Below, piece by piece: positions 36,327-46,136 of a stretch of 59,512 nucleotides of DNA. Within the stretch, counting starts at the first letter, position 1. Each line of letters opens with the position of its first letter. The translations under genes and the position numbers were made by a program. This stretch comes from an uncultured Rikenellaceae bacterium. GTDB taxonomy: Bacteria; Bacteroidota; Bacteroidia; Bacteroidales; Rikenellaceae. The DNA is taken from NCBI GenBank assembly GCA_944326945.1, contig CALVFY010000012.1, forward strand, positions 1 through 59,512, given 5' to 3'. Under the pieces are notes generated by a model, which saw only the letters and a program-made list of their open reading frames with translations, was not told the origin of the DNA and searched no databases.

Positions 36327-38690
36327 CGGGGCGGGGAGATCGTGTCGGTTTCGCACGTGACCGATCCCCTGTTGCGCGAAGCCAAGATTCAGGCCATCAT
36401 CGGCGATTCGGATGGCTGTCTCTGGCTCAACAGTAGTCAGGGACTCTATTCCTACGATCCACAGTCGCACATCGCCCGGCGGTATATCAGTGACAACGGC
36501 CTGCAAAGCAATACCTTCACCAATGCGGTCACGAAGACCCGCAGCGGATGGATACTGGTCGGGGGAATCAACGGCATCAACTATTTCAATCCCCGGCTTT
36601 TCCCGAAACGGAGTTACGCGGGAAGACCTGTCCTGACCCGTCTCCGGGTTTTCAACAAGACGATCCGGCCCGGCCAAAAATACGACAGCAGAGAGATTCT
36701 CTCGCGCGGCATCAACGTGACGGAACGGGTTACGCTTCATTACGAACACAACAACTTCGTACTGGAGTTTACCTCGGATCACTATGCGATTCCGCGGAGC
36801 AACCTGTTCCGCTACAAACTGGAACATTACGACCGCGACTGGATCGAAGTGGGCGCATCGCAACGTTTCGCCTCGTACGAGAACCTGCCGGCGGGCCGTT
36901 ACACCTTCCTGCTGCAGTCGTCCAACAGCGACCGGCAGTGGAGCCGCGAGGTCAAACGGATCGAGTTCGTGATCCTTCCGCCACCCTGGGCCAGTTGGTG
37001 GGCCGTCCTGCTCTACCTGACGGGTGGGGTCCTGTTGATTACCGGCGTGATCTTCTATTTCCGTTCGCGTCAGCGGTGGCGCCAGGAGCTGTTCCGGCGT
37101 GAGATCGAACAGCAGAACCGAGAGGAACTGAACGAAATGAAACTCAACTTCTTCATGAACATCACTCACGAACTGCGTACACCGCTCACCCTCATCTCCG
37201 CCCCGCTGCGCGATCTGCGGGCCCGATACGACTCGGAGGAGTATGCGGGATTCCGGCTCGGGATCATCGACCGGAACGTCCGCAAGCTGCTCAAGCTCAT
37301 CAATCAGCTGCTCGACATACGGCGTATATCTTCGCACACGCTGCCCATGGCCGTTTCGCTTTACGACGTGTACGGGGCGGTCAAGGGCGTGGTCGATTCA
37401 TTCGCTTACCTGAGCAGCCAATCGGGCATTGCGTTGCATTTCGTCGCGACGGAAGAGCGGCCCGAAGGGTGGTTCGACCTCGACAAGATCGAGAAAGTGT
37501 TGCACAATCTGATTTCCAACGCCTTCAAATTCACGCCCCGGGGTGGCGACATCGAGGTCGGACTCCGATTCGAAACAGGCGATTCGAAAAGGTTCGCCAT
37601 CGTTTCGGTACGGGATTCGGGGGTCGGGATTCCTCAGCGGGAACTTCCCCGCATTTTCGACATGTTCTATCACGGCACGCCGCTTCACGGACAGAGCAGC
37701 GGCGTGGGCCTTTCGCTGACCAAAGCCCTGATCGAACTGCACGGCGGCCGTGTGGAGGTCTCCAGCGTACCCCAGCAGGGTTCCGAGTTCACGGTCAGAT
37801 TCCGGATAGACAGGGAGACCTACAAGCCCGAATATATCGTCGGCGGAGAGCTCTATGGACAGGAAAGGGAGGAGGCGCTTTCGGCCGGAACGGCCGAAAA
37901 GCCGCATCAGACCTATACCGTACTGGTCGTGGAGGACAATGCGGATATGCTGGACTATATTACGGAGTGTCTGAAAGGCGAGTTCACCATCGTCCGGGCT
38001 TCTGACGGGGAGCAGGGATTGGAAGCGGCCCGCACCCGGCATCCCGACATCGTCATCACCGATATGATGATGCCCGTCATGGACGGGTTGGAATTCATCC
38101 GGCGGATGAAAGCCGACAGTCGTACGGGACACATCCCGATTATCGTCCACAGCGTCAAGAACGACCGGGAGTCCATCCGCGAGGCGTTCGTGGCGGGTGC
38201 GTACGAGTACATCGTGAAACCGTTCGAACCGGAGACACTCGTTTTCCGCATGACGAATCTGCTCAACGCGAGGACGCAGTTCGCCCGCAAGATGCAGAAC
38301 GAAAAGAATATGGAACCTTCCGACGTGCATGTGCCTTCGCAGGACGAGGAGCTGTTGGTAAGAATCCGGACCATCGTCGAGGAAAACATGTCGAACGTCG
38401 ATTTCGGCGTGGATCAGATGGCTTCCGAACTGGGTATGAGCCGCACACAACTCTATCGCCGCACGAAGGCCATTCCTCCCGGCAGAAATCCGAACGAAAT
38501 CATCCGCGATATCCGCATCCGACGGGCTGCCCAGCTGCTCGCTACGGGACAACTGCGGATCGCGGAGGTGCTGTACGAGATCGGAATGACCAATCACACC
38601 CGGTTCATCCGCTATTTCACGGAGGCTTACGGAATCACTCCGAAAGAGTATATCCGGAAGTTCAACTCCCGGCTGGACAATCCCGAATAG
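36327..38690 (+). pseudogene. Hybrid two-component system (HTCS) regulator, N-terminal sensor deleted
   Basis: About 787 residues of an HTCS. Present in order: last propeller blades (IQAIIGDSDGCLWLNSSQGL, DNGLQSNTFTNAV), Y_Y_Y domain (YKLEHYDRDWIEVGASQRFA), one membrane helix (WASWWAVLLYLTGGVLLI), HisKA with the phospho-His in NFFMNITHELRTPLTLI, HATPase (NLISNAFKFTP, DSGVGIPQRELPRIFD), receiver domain (DIVITDMMMPVMDG) and AraC-type DNA-binding end (ASELGMSRTQLYRRTKAIPP). The signal peptide and most of the ~14 propeller repeats that bind oligosaccharide are missing. The frame is open further upstream only because it runs antisense through GC-rich susD. A GTG at 36342 could start a membrane kinase without sensor. 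Confidence 0.88.
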
Positions 38691-38749
38691 AACGGACGTG
38701 CGTTTCCCCTCCTGTTCCGCGGCACCCTTCCGTATGTCACAGCGGGGAA

Positions 38750-40150
38750 TTACCGGTTCTCCCGCATGAACTCCTCGATCTGTTCGACAGTGACAGGGAC
38801 CCTCCTCTTACCGAGCATGCGGTTGCCGTCGGGAGTGATGAGGATGTCATCTTCGATGCGGATACCACCGAAATCGTAGTAGGGTCTCAGCGCCTCGAAG
38901 TCGATGAACTCCCGGTTCAGCCCCTCGTGTTTCCACTTTTCGATATAAGCAGGAATGAAATAGATACCCGGTTCGACCGTCATCACGAAACCCGGTTTCA
39001 AACGGCGGCCCATGCGCAACGAGGAGAGGCCCAGTTGGGTGCTGCGTTCCGTCTCCAGATCGTAGCCCACATATTTTTCACCGATATCTTCCATATCGTG
39101 TACGTCGATTCCCATCTGATGGCCCAAGCCATGCGGCATGAAAAGAGCGTGTGCACCGGCAGCCACCGCTTCATCCACGTCACCACGCATCAATCCCAAT
39201 CCCTTGAGACCCTCGACGATCACCCGAGCCGCCGCCAAATGAATCTCCTGATAGCGCAATCCCGGTTTCGATAACTCGAAAGCCCGGTCGTTGGCCGACA
39301 ATACAATGTTATAGATCTCCTTTTGCTGTTCCGTGAACCGGCCATTCACGGGACAGGTCCGAGTAAAATCACTGCAATAGTTCATCGTGGTTTCGGCTCC
39401 GGCATCCACCAGCAGCAGGCGGCCCGATTCGAGCACTCCATCGTAACAGTGGTTATGGAGCGTCTCCCCATGTTGCGACACAATGGAGGTAAACGATACC
39501 CCTGCTCCGGACTGCATGGCGATTCCCTCGATGGCACCGGCGATCTCCCGTTCCACGACGCCCGGCCGGCACATGCGCATGGCCGTAGTGTGCATCTGAT
39601 AACCGATTTCACAAGCCCGTTCGATCTCCTCGATCTCTTCGGCGCTTTTCGATTCACGCAGAGAAACCACTGCCAACGCCAGTTCCACTGAAATATAGTC
39701 AGCTACCGTCTCCGGTCTCAGACCCAGCAACGATGCGATCAGCAACCTGTTCTCCGCCCGATAGGGAGGTAAAAAATGGATTTTACGTCCACGACGTATG
39801 GCATCGGTCACCCGCTCGCCTAACCTGGACAGGGGGAAAGTCTGTTTTACTCCGACCCTCTCACCCAATTCGGCCACCGAAGGCTGGGGACCCGTCCAAA
39901 TGATATCGTCCATCGACAAATCATCGCCATAGAGGGCCTCTTCGCCCGTATCGGCATCCAGTATCCCCACCATATCGGGATGATTCAACCCGAAGAAATA
40001 GAGGAACGTACTGTCCTGCCGGAAATGGAACGTATTCGAAGGATAATTGGCCGGAGCTTCACCGTTGCCGGGCAACAGAATCAGCCCCCCTTTGGTGACC
40101 CTTTCGCGCAACAAGGCACGACGACGGGAATAGGTTTCTGCTGAAAACAT
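38750..40150 (-). CDS. pepP: Xaa-Pro aminopeptidase (aminopeptidase P family)
   Basis: Metallopeptidase removing an N-terminal residue before proline (466 aa, cytoplasm). The ATG at 40148-40150 is chosen; the longer frame overlaps the upstream gene. N-terminal AMP_N domain (FRQDSTFLYFFGLNHPDMVG), then the pita-bread fold with the dinuclear metal site: VDAGAETTMNYCSDFTRTCP (two Asp), LFMPHGLGHQMGIDVHD (His), MTVEPGIYF (Glu) and GGIRIEDDIL (Glu). It is the right-hand neighbour of the GC-rich cassette and returns to ordinary composition. Confidence 0.94.
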   Translation of the reverse strand: MFSAETYSRRRALLRERVTKGGLILLPGNGEAPANYPSNTFHFRQDSTFLYFFGLNHPDMVGILDADTGEEALYGDDLSMDDIIWTGPQPSVAELGERVGVKQTFPLSRLGERVTDAIRRGRKIHFLPPYRAENRLLIASLLGLRPETVADYISVELALAVVSLRESKSAEEIEEIERACEIGYQMHTTAMRMCRPGVVEREIAGAIEGIAMQSGAGVSFTSIVSQHGETLHNHCYDGVLESGRLLLVDAGAETTMNYCSDFTRTCPVNGRFTEQQKEIYNIVLSANDRAFELSKPGLRYQEIHLAAARVIVEGLKGLGLMRGDVDEAVAAGAHALFMPHGLGHQMGIDVHDMEDIGEKYVGYDLETERSTQLGLSSLRMGRRLKPGFVMTVEPGIYFIPAYIEKWKHEGLNREFIDFEALRPYYDFGGIRIEDDILITPDGNRMLGKRRVPVTVEQIEEFMRENR

Positions 40151-40174
40151 GATTATCTCTTTTTGGTTTGTAGT

Positions 40175-40182
40175 CAAAGATA
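40175..40182 (-). promoter_or_regulatory. -7 element of the pepP promoter
   Basis: Minus-strand TATCTTTG, a good TAnnTTTG match, 24 bp upstream of the pepP ATG. The -33 region would lie in the end of the preceding YjbQ gene and is poor. Confidence 0.5.
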
Positions 40183-40196
40183 GTAAAAAAAATCCG

Positions 40197-40610
40197 TCAT
40201 TCTCCGACGACTGTAGCCACGATCCGACGGCCGCCGCCCCGGTTGCGGAATTCACAAAGCCAGATTCCTTGCCAGGTACCCAGATTAAGCCGGCCACCCG
40301 TGACGGGAATCGTGATCGAAACTCCTGCCAGTGTCGATTTCGCATGGGCAGGCATATCGTCGGCCCCCTCCAGTGTGTGTTCATAATAGGGTTCACGTTC
40401 GCGGACAAGTCGGTCAAATATGGCTGTCATGTCGCCGCGCACATCCGGATCGGCATTTTCATTAAGGGTAAGCGCCGCCGAAGTGTGCTGCAGGAAGAGG
40501 TGCAGCACACCCGTTTGGGGTAACGGGGAAAGATTTTGCAGAATTTCATCCGTAATCAGGTGACACCCTCGTCCCCGGGGGCGCAGTGTAAATTCGGTTT
40601 GTTGTACCAT
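40197..40610 (-). CDS. YjbQ/UPF0047 family protein
   Basis: 137-aa cytoplasmic protein from the ATG at 40608-40610 (an upstream TTG extension is unlikely). Family motifs: LQHTSAALTLNENADPDVRG, ADDMPAHAKSTLAGVSITIP and GTWQGIWLCEFRNRGGGRRI. Members show weak thiamine-phosphate-synthase-like activity when overproduced and have a His/Glu metal site; the physiological role is not settled. Divergent from tex; TATCTTCG at 40629-40636 (minus) may be its -7 element. Confidence 0.88.
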   Translation of the reverse strand: MVQQTEFTLRPRGRGCHLITDEILQNLSPLPQTGVLHLFLQHTSAALTLNENADPDVRGDMTAIFDRLVREREPYYEHTLEGADDMPAHAKSTLAGVSITIPVTGGRLNLGTWQGIWLCEFRNRGGGRRIVATVVGE

Positions 40611-40673
40611 AATGGAAATTTTCAACGAAGATAGGATTTTTCACCGAGATAGAACTATGAATCCCTGACAGGA

Positions 40674-40704
40674 TTGGGTTTTCCGTCGTAAAATTTTATC
40701 TTTG
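40674..40704 (+). promoter_or_regulatory. Promoter of tex
   Basis: TTG (40674-40676), 20-nt spacer, TATCTTTG (40697-40704): a full match to the Bacteroidetes promoter pattern, 37 bp before the ATG. Confidence 0.75.
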
Positions 40705-40741
40705 TCGCGGGTCGGAAACCCCATGGAAACACAACAAGACG

Positions 40742-42880
40742 ATGATAGAACAAGAGAGACAGGAGGTGATCGGTCTGATCGCCCGGACACAGTCGCTTCC
40801 GGAACGAAGTGTGGAAGGAGTAGTCCGTCTGATAGACGAAGGGGCCACAGTTCCTTTCATCAGTCGTTACCGGAAAGAGGCCACAGGCGGACTCGACGAG
40901 GTTCGGGTGACAGAGGTAAAACAGGCCTACGAACGATTGACGGAATTGCTTCGAAGACGACAGACCGTATTGGCTTCGATCGCCGAACAGGGAAAATTGA
41001 CCGGCGAATTACGACAACGAATCGAATCGTGTTACGACCCCGTACAGCTGGAGGATATTTACCTGCCTTTCAAGCCCAAACGGCGGACAAGGGCAACCAT
41101 TGCCCGAGAACGGGGACTCGAACCCCTGGCCGCACTGCTGATGCGACAGGACGGGGGAATTCCGGAACGACTGGCCGCTCGTTTTGTACGCGGCGAAGTG
41201 GAGGATGAGAATCAGGCCCTGGAGGGCGCCCGCGACATCATCGCCGAATGGGTAAGCGAAAACGAACGAAGCCGGAACGCCATGCGCCGGCTATTCCAGC
41301 GCGAGGGGATGATCTCTTCACGGGTCGTAAAAGGGAAAGAGCAAGAAGGTGTAAAATATGCAGACTATTTCGACAGCGAAGAGTTGTTGCGTCGGATTCC
41401 TTCACACCGCCTACTGGCCCTTTTACGCGGAGAACGGGAAGGGATATTGCGGTTGACCGCTGCTCCCGACGAAAAACATGCCTTGGAACAACTCGAGCGG
41501 ATTTTCGTACGGGGTAATTCTCCGGCACGGGAACAAGTGGAGACGGCTATCAGAGAAAGCTACAAACGATTGTTAAGACCCTCCATGGAGAGCGAAACCA
41601 TCGCACAGGCCAGAGAACGGGCCGACATGGAGGCAATCAGGGTCTTTGCCACCAATCTGCGTCAATTATTACTCTCTCCGCCACTGGGTCAAAAACGTGT
41701 TCTGGCCGTCGATCCGGGTTTCAGAAGCGGCTGCAAAGTGGTTTGTCTCGACGAACAGGGATCTCTATTACACAATGAAACGCTCTATCCTCATCCGCCA
41801 CAAAGTCGAATTCGAGAGGCTTCAGAACGGCTCGTATCGTTGGCCGAACGCTACCGGATCGAAGCGATCGCCGTGGGAGACGGAACAGCCGGCAGGGAAA
41901 CGGAAACACTGTTGCGAGAGATCCATTTCCCACATCCGGTGGAGATATTCTCCGTCAGCGAGGACGGAGCCAGCGTCTATTCGGCTTCAGAAACAGCCCG
42001 GGAAGAGTTTCCCGATCAGGATGTCACCGTACGCGGAGCGGTCTCGATCGGTCGCCGGCTGATCGATCCCCTGGCCGAATTGGTCAAAATAGATCCCAAG
42101 GCTATCGGCGTAGGTCAGTATCAACACGATGTAGACCAAAAGCTTCTGAAAGAGAGCCTGGATGCCGTGGTGGAGAGTTGTGTGAATCATGTAGGGGTAA
42201 ACCTCAACACGGCATCCCGTCATCTGCTGGCCTACGTATCGGGCGTAGGACCGGTACTGGCACAAAACATCGTGGCGTACCGGACAGCCAACGGACCATT
42301 CGCTTCCCGGGCCGATCTGCTCAAGGTGCCCAGACTCGGTCCCAAAGCATTCGAACAATGTGCAGGCTTCCTGCGAATCGACGGAGCCGAAAATCCGCTG
42401 GACAACAGTGCCGTACACCCGGAATCCTATCCCGTAGTGGAACGTATGGCAGCCGATCTCGGGACAGACGTACGACATCTGTTACAAGAGAAATCACTGC
42501 ATGACAAAATCGACATCCTTCGCTACGTAACCGACAGGACAGGAATCCCTACACTGACAGATATTCTGACAGAGTTAGCCAAACCGAATCGGGATCCACG
42601 CAGCAAGATCCAGGTTTTTCGGTTTGCGGAAGGGGTACACTCCATAGACGACCTACACGAAGGCCTGTTGCTGCCCGGAATCGTCACCAACATCACCAAT
42701 TTCGGAGCCTTCGTAGACATCGGAGTCAAACAGGACGGACTGGTACACATTTCGCAACTCTCCGACCGATATGTGAGTGATCCGAATCAGGCGGTGAGGC
42801 TGCACCAACAGGTGACCGTACGGGTGACGGGAATCGACCGGGTGCGGGGCCGGATCAGTCTGTCGATGAGGAACTGTTAA
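40742..42880 (+). CDS. tex: Tex family RNA-binding transcription accessory protein
   Basis: 712-aa nucleic-acid-binding protein, cytoplasmic. Order: Tex N-terminal helical domain (VPFISRYRKEATGGLDEVRV), YqgF/RNase H-like domain (VLAVDPGFRSGCKVVCLDEQ), two helix-hairpin-helix units (HLLAYVSGVGPVLAQNIVAY, LLKVPRLGPKAFEQCAGFLR) and the C-terminal S1 domain (LPGIVTNITNFGAFVDIGVK, QDGLVHISQLSD). Tex-type proteins are conserved and bind RNA through the S1 domain; the precise role in Bacteroidetes is not defined. Single gene, convergent with the GH2 operon. Confidence 0.95.
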   Translation: MIEQERQEVIGLIARTQSLPERSVEGVVRLIDEGATVPFISRYRKEATGGLDEVRVTEVKQAYERLTELLRRRQTVLASIAEQGKLTGELRQRIESCYDPVQLEDIYLPFKPKRRTRATIARERGLEPLAALLMRQDGGIPERLAARFVRGEVEDENQALEGARDIIAEWVSENERSRNAMRRLFQREGMISSRVVKGKEQEGVKYADYFDSEELLRRIPSHRLLALLRGEREGILRLTAAPDEKHALEQLERIFVRGNSPAREQVETAIRESYKRLLRPSMESETIAQARERADMEAIRVFATNLRQLLLSPPLGQKRVLAVDPGFRSGCKVVCLDEQGSLLHNETLYPHPPQSRIREASERLVSLAERYRIEAIAVGDGTAGRETETLLREIHFPHPVEIFSVSEDGASVYSASETAREEFPDQDVTVRGAVSIGRRLIDPLAELVKIDPKAIGVGQYQHDVDQKLLKESLDAVVESCVNHVGVNLNTASRHLLAYVSGVGPVLAQNIVAYRTANGPFASRADLLKVPRLGPKAFEQCAGFLRIDGAENPLDNSAVHPESYPVVERMAADLGTDVRHLLQEKSLHDKIDILRYVTDRTGIPTLTDILTELAKPNRDPRSKIQVFRFAEGVHSIDDLHEGLLLPGIVTNITNFGAFVDIGVKQDGLVHISQLSDRYVSDPNQAVRLHQQVTVRVTGIDRVRGRISLSMRNC

Positions 42881-42934
42881 CAAAACCCTTTGTCCAATCT
42901 ACCCTTCTAAAGGCCTGTTTCCGGACAACAACCA

Positions 42935-44734
42935 TTATTTGGTTTTATACCACTGTTGCATCACATAAAATGCCTGTTTCTTCTGGCCGTGCTCCGATAC
43001 GAGGCCCTTCCGATTATAGCCGTCCTGCATATTAGGCATCACCCGACGTGGAGAACGATAGTCTTTTAACAACCATGGCGTAGTACCGGCCAATCCCGGA
43101 AGTCGTTCATCGAACATCCTGGCCGATTTGGCATACAGTTCGGCCTGATACTCTTCCGACCAAATTTTCTTCTCGGGAGAATGGTATCCGGCCACACATT
43201 CGCCACCATATTCGCTGACGATGATCGGCTTTCCATAAGGAATCTTCCAACTTACACGATCGATTTTATCGTTACGCCCCACATACCAGCCAACATATTG
43301 GTTGAAACTCACCACATCGACCAGTGCATGCAGATTATCCTGTACGGTCATTTCGTTCTCTGAAATATCATGACGCTCCATGGCCAGACTCACCAAACGT
43401 GTGGCATCCTTCGACCGGGTATAGGAGATCAGCCCCGAAAGAAACCTGTCCCGAGCATCGCTATGCGGAGTCTCATTAGCCACCGACCAAATAATGATAT
43501 TACCGCGATTCTGGTCGCGTTCGATCATCTCGCCGAGCTGGTTCTTCGCATTGGCAAAAGTAGCCTCGCTTTCCCAATTGATCGTCCAATAGACCGGCAC
43601 CTCCGACCATACCATGATCCCCATACGTTCAGCCTCGCGAATCATCTGTTCGCTGTGAGGATAATGAGCCAGACGAACAAAATTGCAATTCATCTCCTTG
43701 GCCCACTGAAGCAGTATATGCGCTTCGTCCGTAGAATAGATTCGACCTCCGCCATAAGCAGCTTCATCGTGGATACAGACACCTTTCAGAAAGATCGGTT
43801 GCCCGTTAAGCAATATCTCCTGACCTCGGGTAGCGATTGTCCGGAATGCAATCTGATCGGCTACACGATCGGTCGATGAAGAGATGACGACATCGTACAA
43901 TTTGGGAACATCCGGATTCCAAAGGGTAGGAGTTGCTTCGATTGAGAACGAAGCGACTCCGTCGGCATCCGTCGTAGCTGTCCGAGAAATTTTCAATTCG
44001 GGAATCTCTACCGTAATCTTTTCTCCGGCCCTACGCTCGCTGAGTTTTGCCCGAGCCACAATCCGGCGGGTATTTCCCTTATCAAGCTGAATACGATAGG
44101 TTTGAATAAAACATGAGGGAACCTCCACCAACATGACGTCGCGAGTCAGACCTCCATAGTTGAACCAATCGAAATTGACAGTCGGCACGGCATCCAGCGA
44201 ACGTTTATTGTCCACCTTCACGATGACGGAATTCTCTCCTTCACGAAGCAGATCGGTCACCTCGAAATTGAACGGAGTGAAACCGCCCACATGATCTCCG
44301 GCTTTTCGGCCGTTCACCCAGACTTTCGCGTCGTAGTTGGCAGCTCCGAAATAGAGGAAAACCCTTTTCCCGGATTTTTTATAAGGGAACTTTTTCTTGT
44401 ACCAGAGGGTTCCCTCGTAATTGTAGAGTTCGGGTTTCTGCGTATTCCAATCTCCGGGGACACGCATTACGGGAGCCGAATCGAAATCGTACTCTTTCCA
44501 GGTTGTGACATTATCCACCTGAACATCCTTGAAGAATCCATCCTCGGAGGGCAGATTCCGGTAATTATAATACCCGATCTCCTGCTGATCCATCAGATAA
44601 TTCCAATACCCGTTCAGGCTTTGTGTCTCCCGGGCATAGATATTCTGGATCAAGGGTGTGGATCCGGGTGTCTCCTGGGCACTCAACGTAATGGAACCCA
44701 GCAAGAGGGACAAAATAAAAAGTTGTTTTTTCAT
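42935..44734 (-). CDS. Glycoside hydrolase family 2 (beta-glucuronidase/beta-galactosidase type)
   Basis: Secreted 599-aa GH2 enzyme with signal peptide (MKKQLFILSLLLGSITLSAQ). Sugar-binding jelly-roll domain (GTLWYKKKFPYKKSGKRVFL, YFGAANYDAKVWVNGRKAGD), immunoglobulin-like domain, then the TIM barrel: LKGVCIHDEAAYGGGR, RLAHYPHSEQMIREAERMG, acid/base E421 in WSVANETP and nucleophile E508 in VSEYGGE. Length resembles beta-glucuronidase-like GH2 forms; the exact glycoside cannot be told. Last gene of the three-gene operon starting at 47987, 28 bp after the DUF4861-like gene, so a pectic substrate is plausible. Confidence 0.92.
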   Translation of the reverse strand: MKKQLFILSLLLGSITLSAQETPGSTPLIQNIYARETQSLNGYWNYLMDQQEIGYYNYRNLPSEDGFFKDVQVDNVTTWKEYDFDSAPVMRVPGDWNTQKPELYNYEGTLWYKKKFPYKKSGKRVFLYFGAANYDAKVWVNGRKAGDHVGGFTPFNFEVTDLLREGENSVIVKVDNKRSLDAVPTVNFDWFNYGGLTRDVMLVEVPSCFIQTYRIQLDKGNTRRIVARAKLSERRAGEKITVEIPELKISRTATTDADGVASFSIEATPTLWNPDVPKLYDVVISSSTDRVADQIAFRTIATRGQEILLNGQPIFLKGVCIHDEAAYGGGRIYSTDEAHILLQWAKEMNCNFVRLAHYPHSEQMIREAERMGIMVWSEVPVYWTINWESEATFANAKNQLGEMIERDQNRGNIIIWSVANETPHSDARDRFLSGLISYTRSKDATRLVSLAMERHDISENEMTVQDNLHALVDVVSFNQYVGWYVGRNDKIDRVSWKIPYGKPIIVSEYGGECVAGYHSPEKKIWSEEYQAELYAKSARMFDERLPGLAGTTPWLLKDYRSPRRVMPNMQDGYNRKGLVSEHGQKKQAFYVMQQWYKTK

Positions 44735-44762
44735 AGTTAGGGTAGTTGACCGGGGGCCGGTA

Positions 44763-46136
44763 TTATTTATGTTCAGTTTTTGAGCAGGTCACTTTAACCG
44801 GGTTGTTATACTCCCGGTACATCTGTTCGGCATAGGCATTGAAGGTCTCCCTGGTATTGTAGCGCGGACCTTCGGCCCAACTGGCCATCACCATATATTC
44901 GTAGGCATTATCACTGTCGGCAGTCACACGGAAAGTATGATTACCGTCAAAGGCAGGAATATACTGGTACTGCGGACAATACAGGTCCTTCACCGCCAAG
45001 GCCATACCGATAAAAGGCACTTTCCAAGGCGGACGATTATCGATATTTTCCGGGTCACTGATATATTCCGGACCGGAAGTAATCACCAATCCTCCGTGCT
45101 GGATCAAATTATCCTGTTCGGGTTTCTGACGTACACCGCAACCCGGTTTGACGCCCTGTTTCCGTGGCTCGAAAGTGGTGAATTGGACCCGAGACGTACA
45201 ATAGTTGGTATGGGCATAGATCGTATAATCCTGCACATACTCATAGAATCCGTTACCCGAATCCCAGTTCATCCCCTTGATACGAATCATCGAACGGATC
45301 GGACCATTGAATACCACATCGTAGGTATAACGCGTGTCGGACATCTGACCGGCATTCCATTTCGATTTGGGAGCCAGTTCAAAATGTTTCGGAGTGAATC
45401 GGGGTCTGGATGCCGAATCGGGACGTTCGGGAAATTCAAACAGGCAAACCGATCCGCCGCCAAAACTATTGGCCACACGCTGGATATCCGAACCATAATC
45501 GGGATCAATCTCCTGGATGCCATAGCCGTCGATATTATCCATATAGAGATGTTGTGACATCAGCACGGGTTTGCGTTTGCCGAAAACATCGCAACTGTTG
45601 GCGAACCAGATTTTCCAACCCACGTATTCATTCTCCCAAAAGGGCATCAGATGGCGACAATAGCTGCCGACATTGGCATGGGTGTAATGTTTGTTCCATC
45701 CGCGCGAATTTTCTCCCAGATAGATGTAAAAAGTCCTCTTCTCTCCCGCTTTCAGATCGGTCTGAAAAAAAATCTCATCCCAAATACCGTCTTTATCAAT
45801 GTCATCCACCTGATGATAAACAGCGTGACCGTTGGTCTCCTGACGCAATTCGTGCCCCCCTTGTAAGGTCAGTCTCTCGGGAGTGGGCGCCGGAGCGGAA
45901 GGAAGGGTCGGATCGACCACCGTGACCCACATTTCATGCAGATCGGGAATCGGGAAATCGGCACGACGAATAATAACCGGACTATTTTCCCGATCAATAT
46001 CAAGCGTATTTTCTACCGTACACTCCACGCGTACCTGCGGAGAAAAACTCCCCTGCGTATACCATCCGTCGTTCTGTGCCTGTCCCACACAAGTCCAAAC
46101 GACCAAAACCCCTGTCAACAATCGTTTCATAAACAT
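44763..46136 (-). CDS. DUF4861-like secreted protein
   Basis: Secreted protein of 457 aa (signal peptide ending VWTCVGQAQ). The sequence is beta-rich with NTLDIDRENSPVIIRRADFP near the N-terminus, DDIDKDGIWDEIFFQTDLKA, GENSRGWNKHYTHANVGSYC and YVGWKIWFANSCDVFGKRKP; this matches my memory of DUF4861, a family found in pectin/uronide loci of Bacteroidetes, without a role I can state firmly. The ATG follows directly on the TAG stop of the upstream chimeric gene, so translation is coupled; a second ATG (MKRLL, 46128-46130) is possible. Confidence 0.6.
   Translation of the reverse strand: MFMKRLLTGVLVVWTCVGQAQNDGWYTQGSFSPQVRVECTVENTLDIDRENSPVIIRRADFPIPDLHEMWVTVVDPTLPSAPAPTPERLTLQGGHELRQETNGHAVYHQVDDIDKDGIWDEIFFQTDLKAGEKRTFYIYLGENSRGWNKHYTHANVGSYCRHLMPFWENEYVGWKIWFANSCDVFGKRKPVLMSQHLYMDNIDGYGIQEIDPDYGSDIQRVANSFGGGSVCLFEFPERPDSASRPRFTPKHFELAPKSKWNAGQMSDTRYTYDVVFNGPIRSMIRIKGMNWDSGNGFYEYVQDYTIYAHTNYCTSRVQFTTFEPRKQGVKPGCGVRQKPEQDNLIQHGGLVITSGPEYISDPENIDNRPPWKVPFIGMALAVKDLYCPQYQYIPAFDGNHTFRVTADSDNAYEYMVMASWAEGPRYNTRETFNAYAEQMYREYNNPVKVTCSKTEHK

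Noticed and set aside
36327..37337. Minus-strand extension of the SusD frame to ~826 aa
   Set aside because: The extra residues are antisense of the HTCS kinase region and show no SusD or signal-peptide features.
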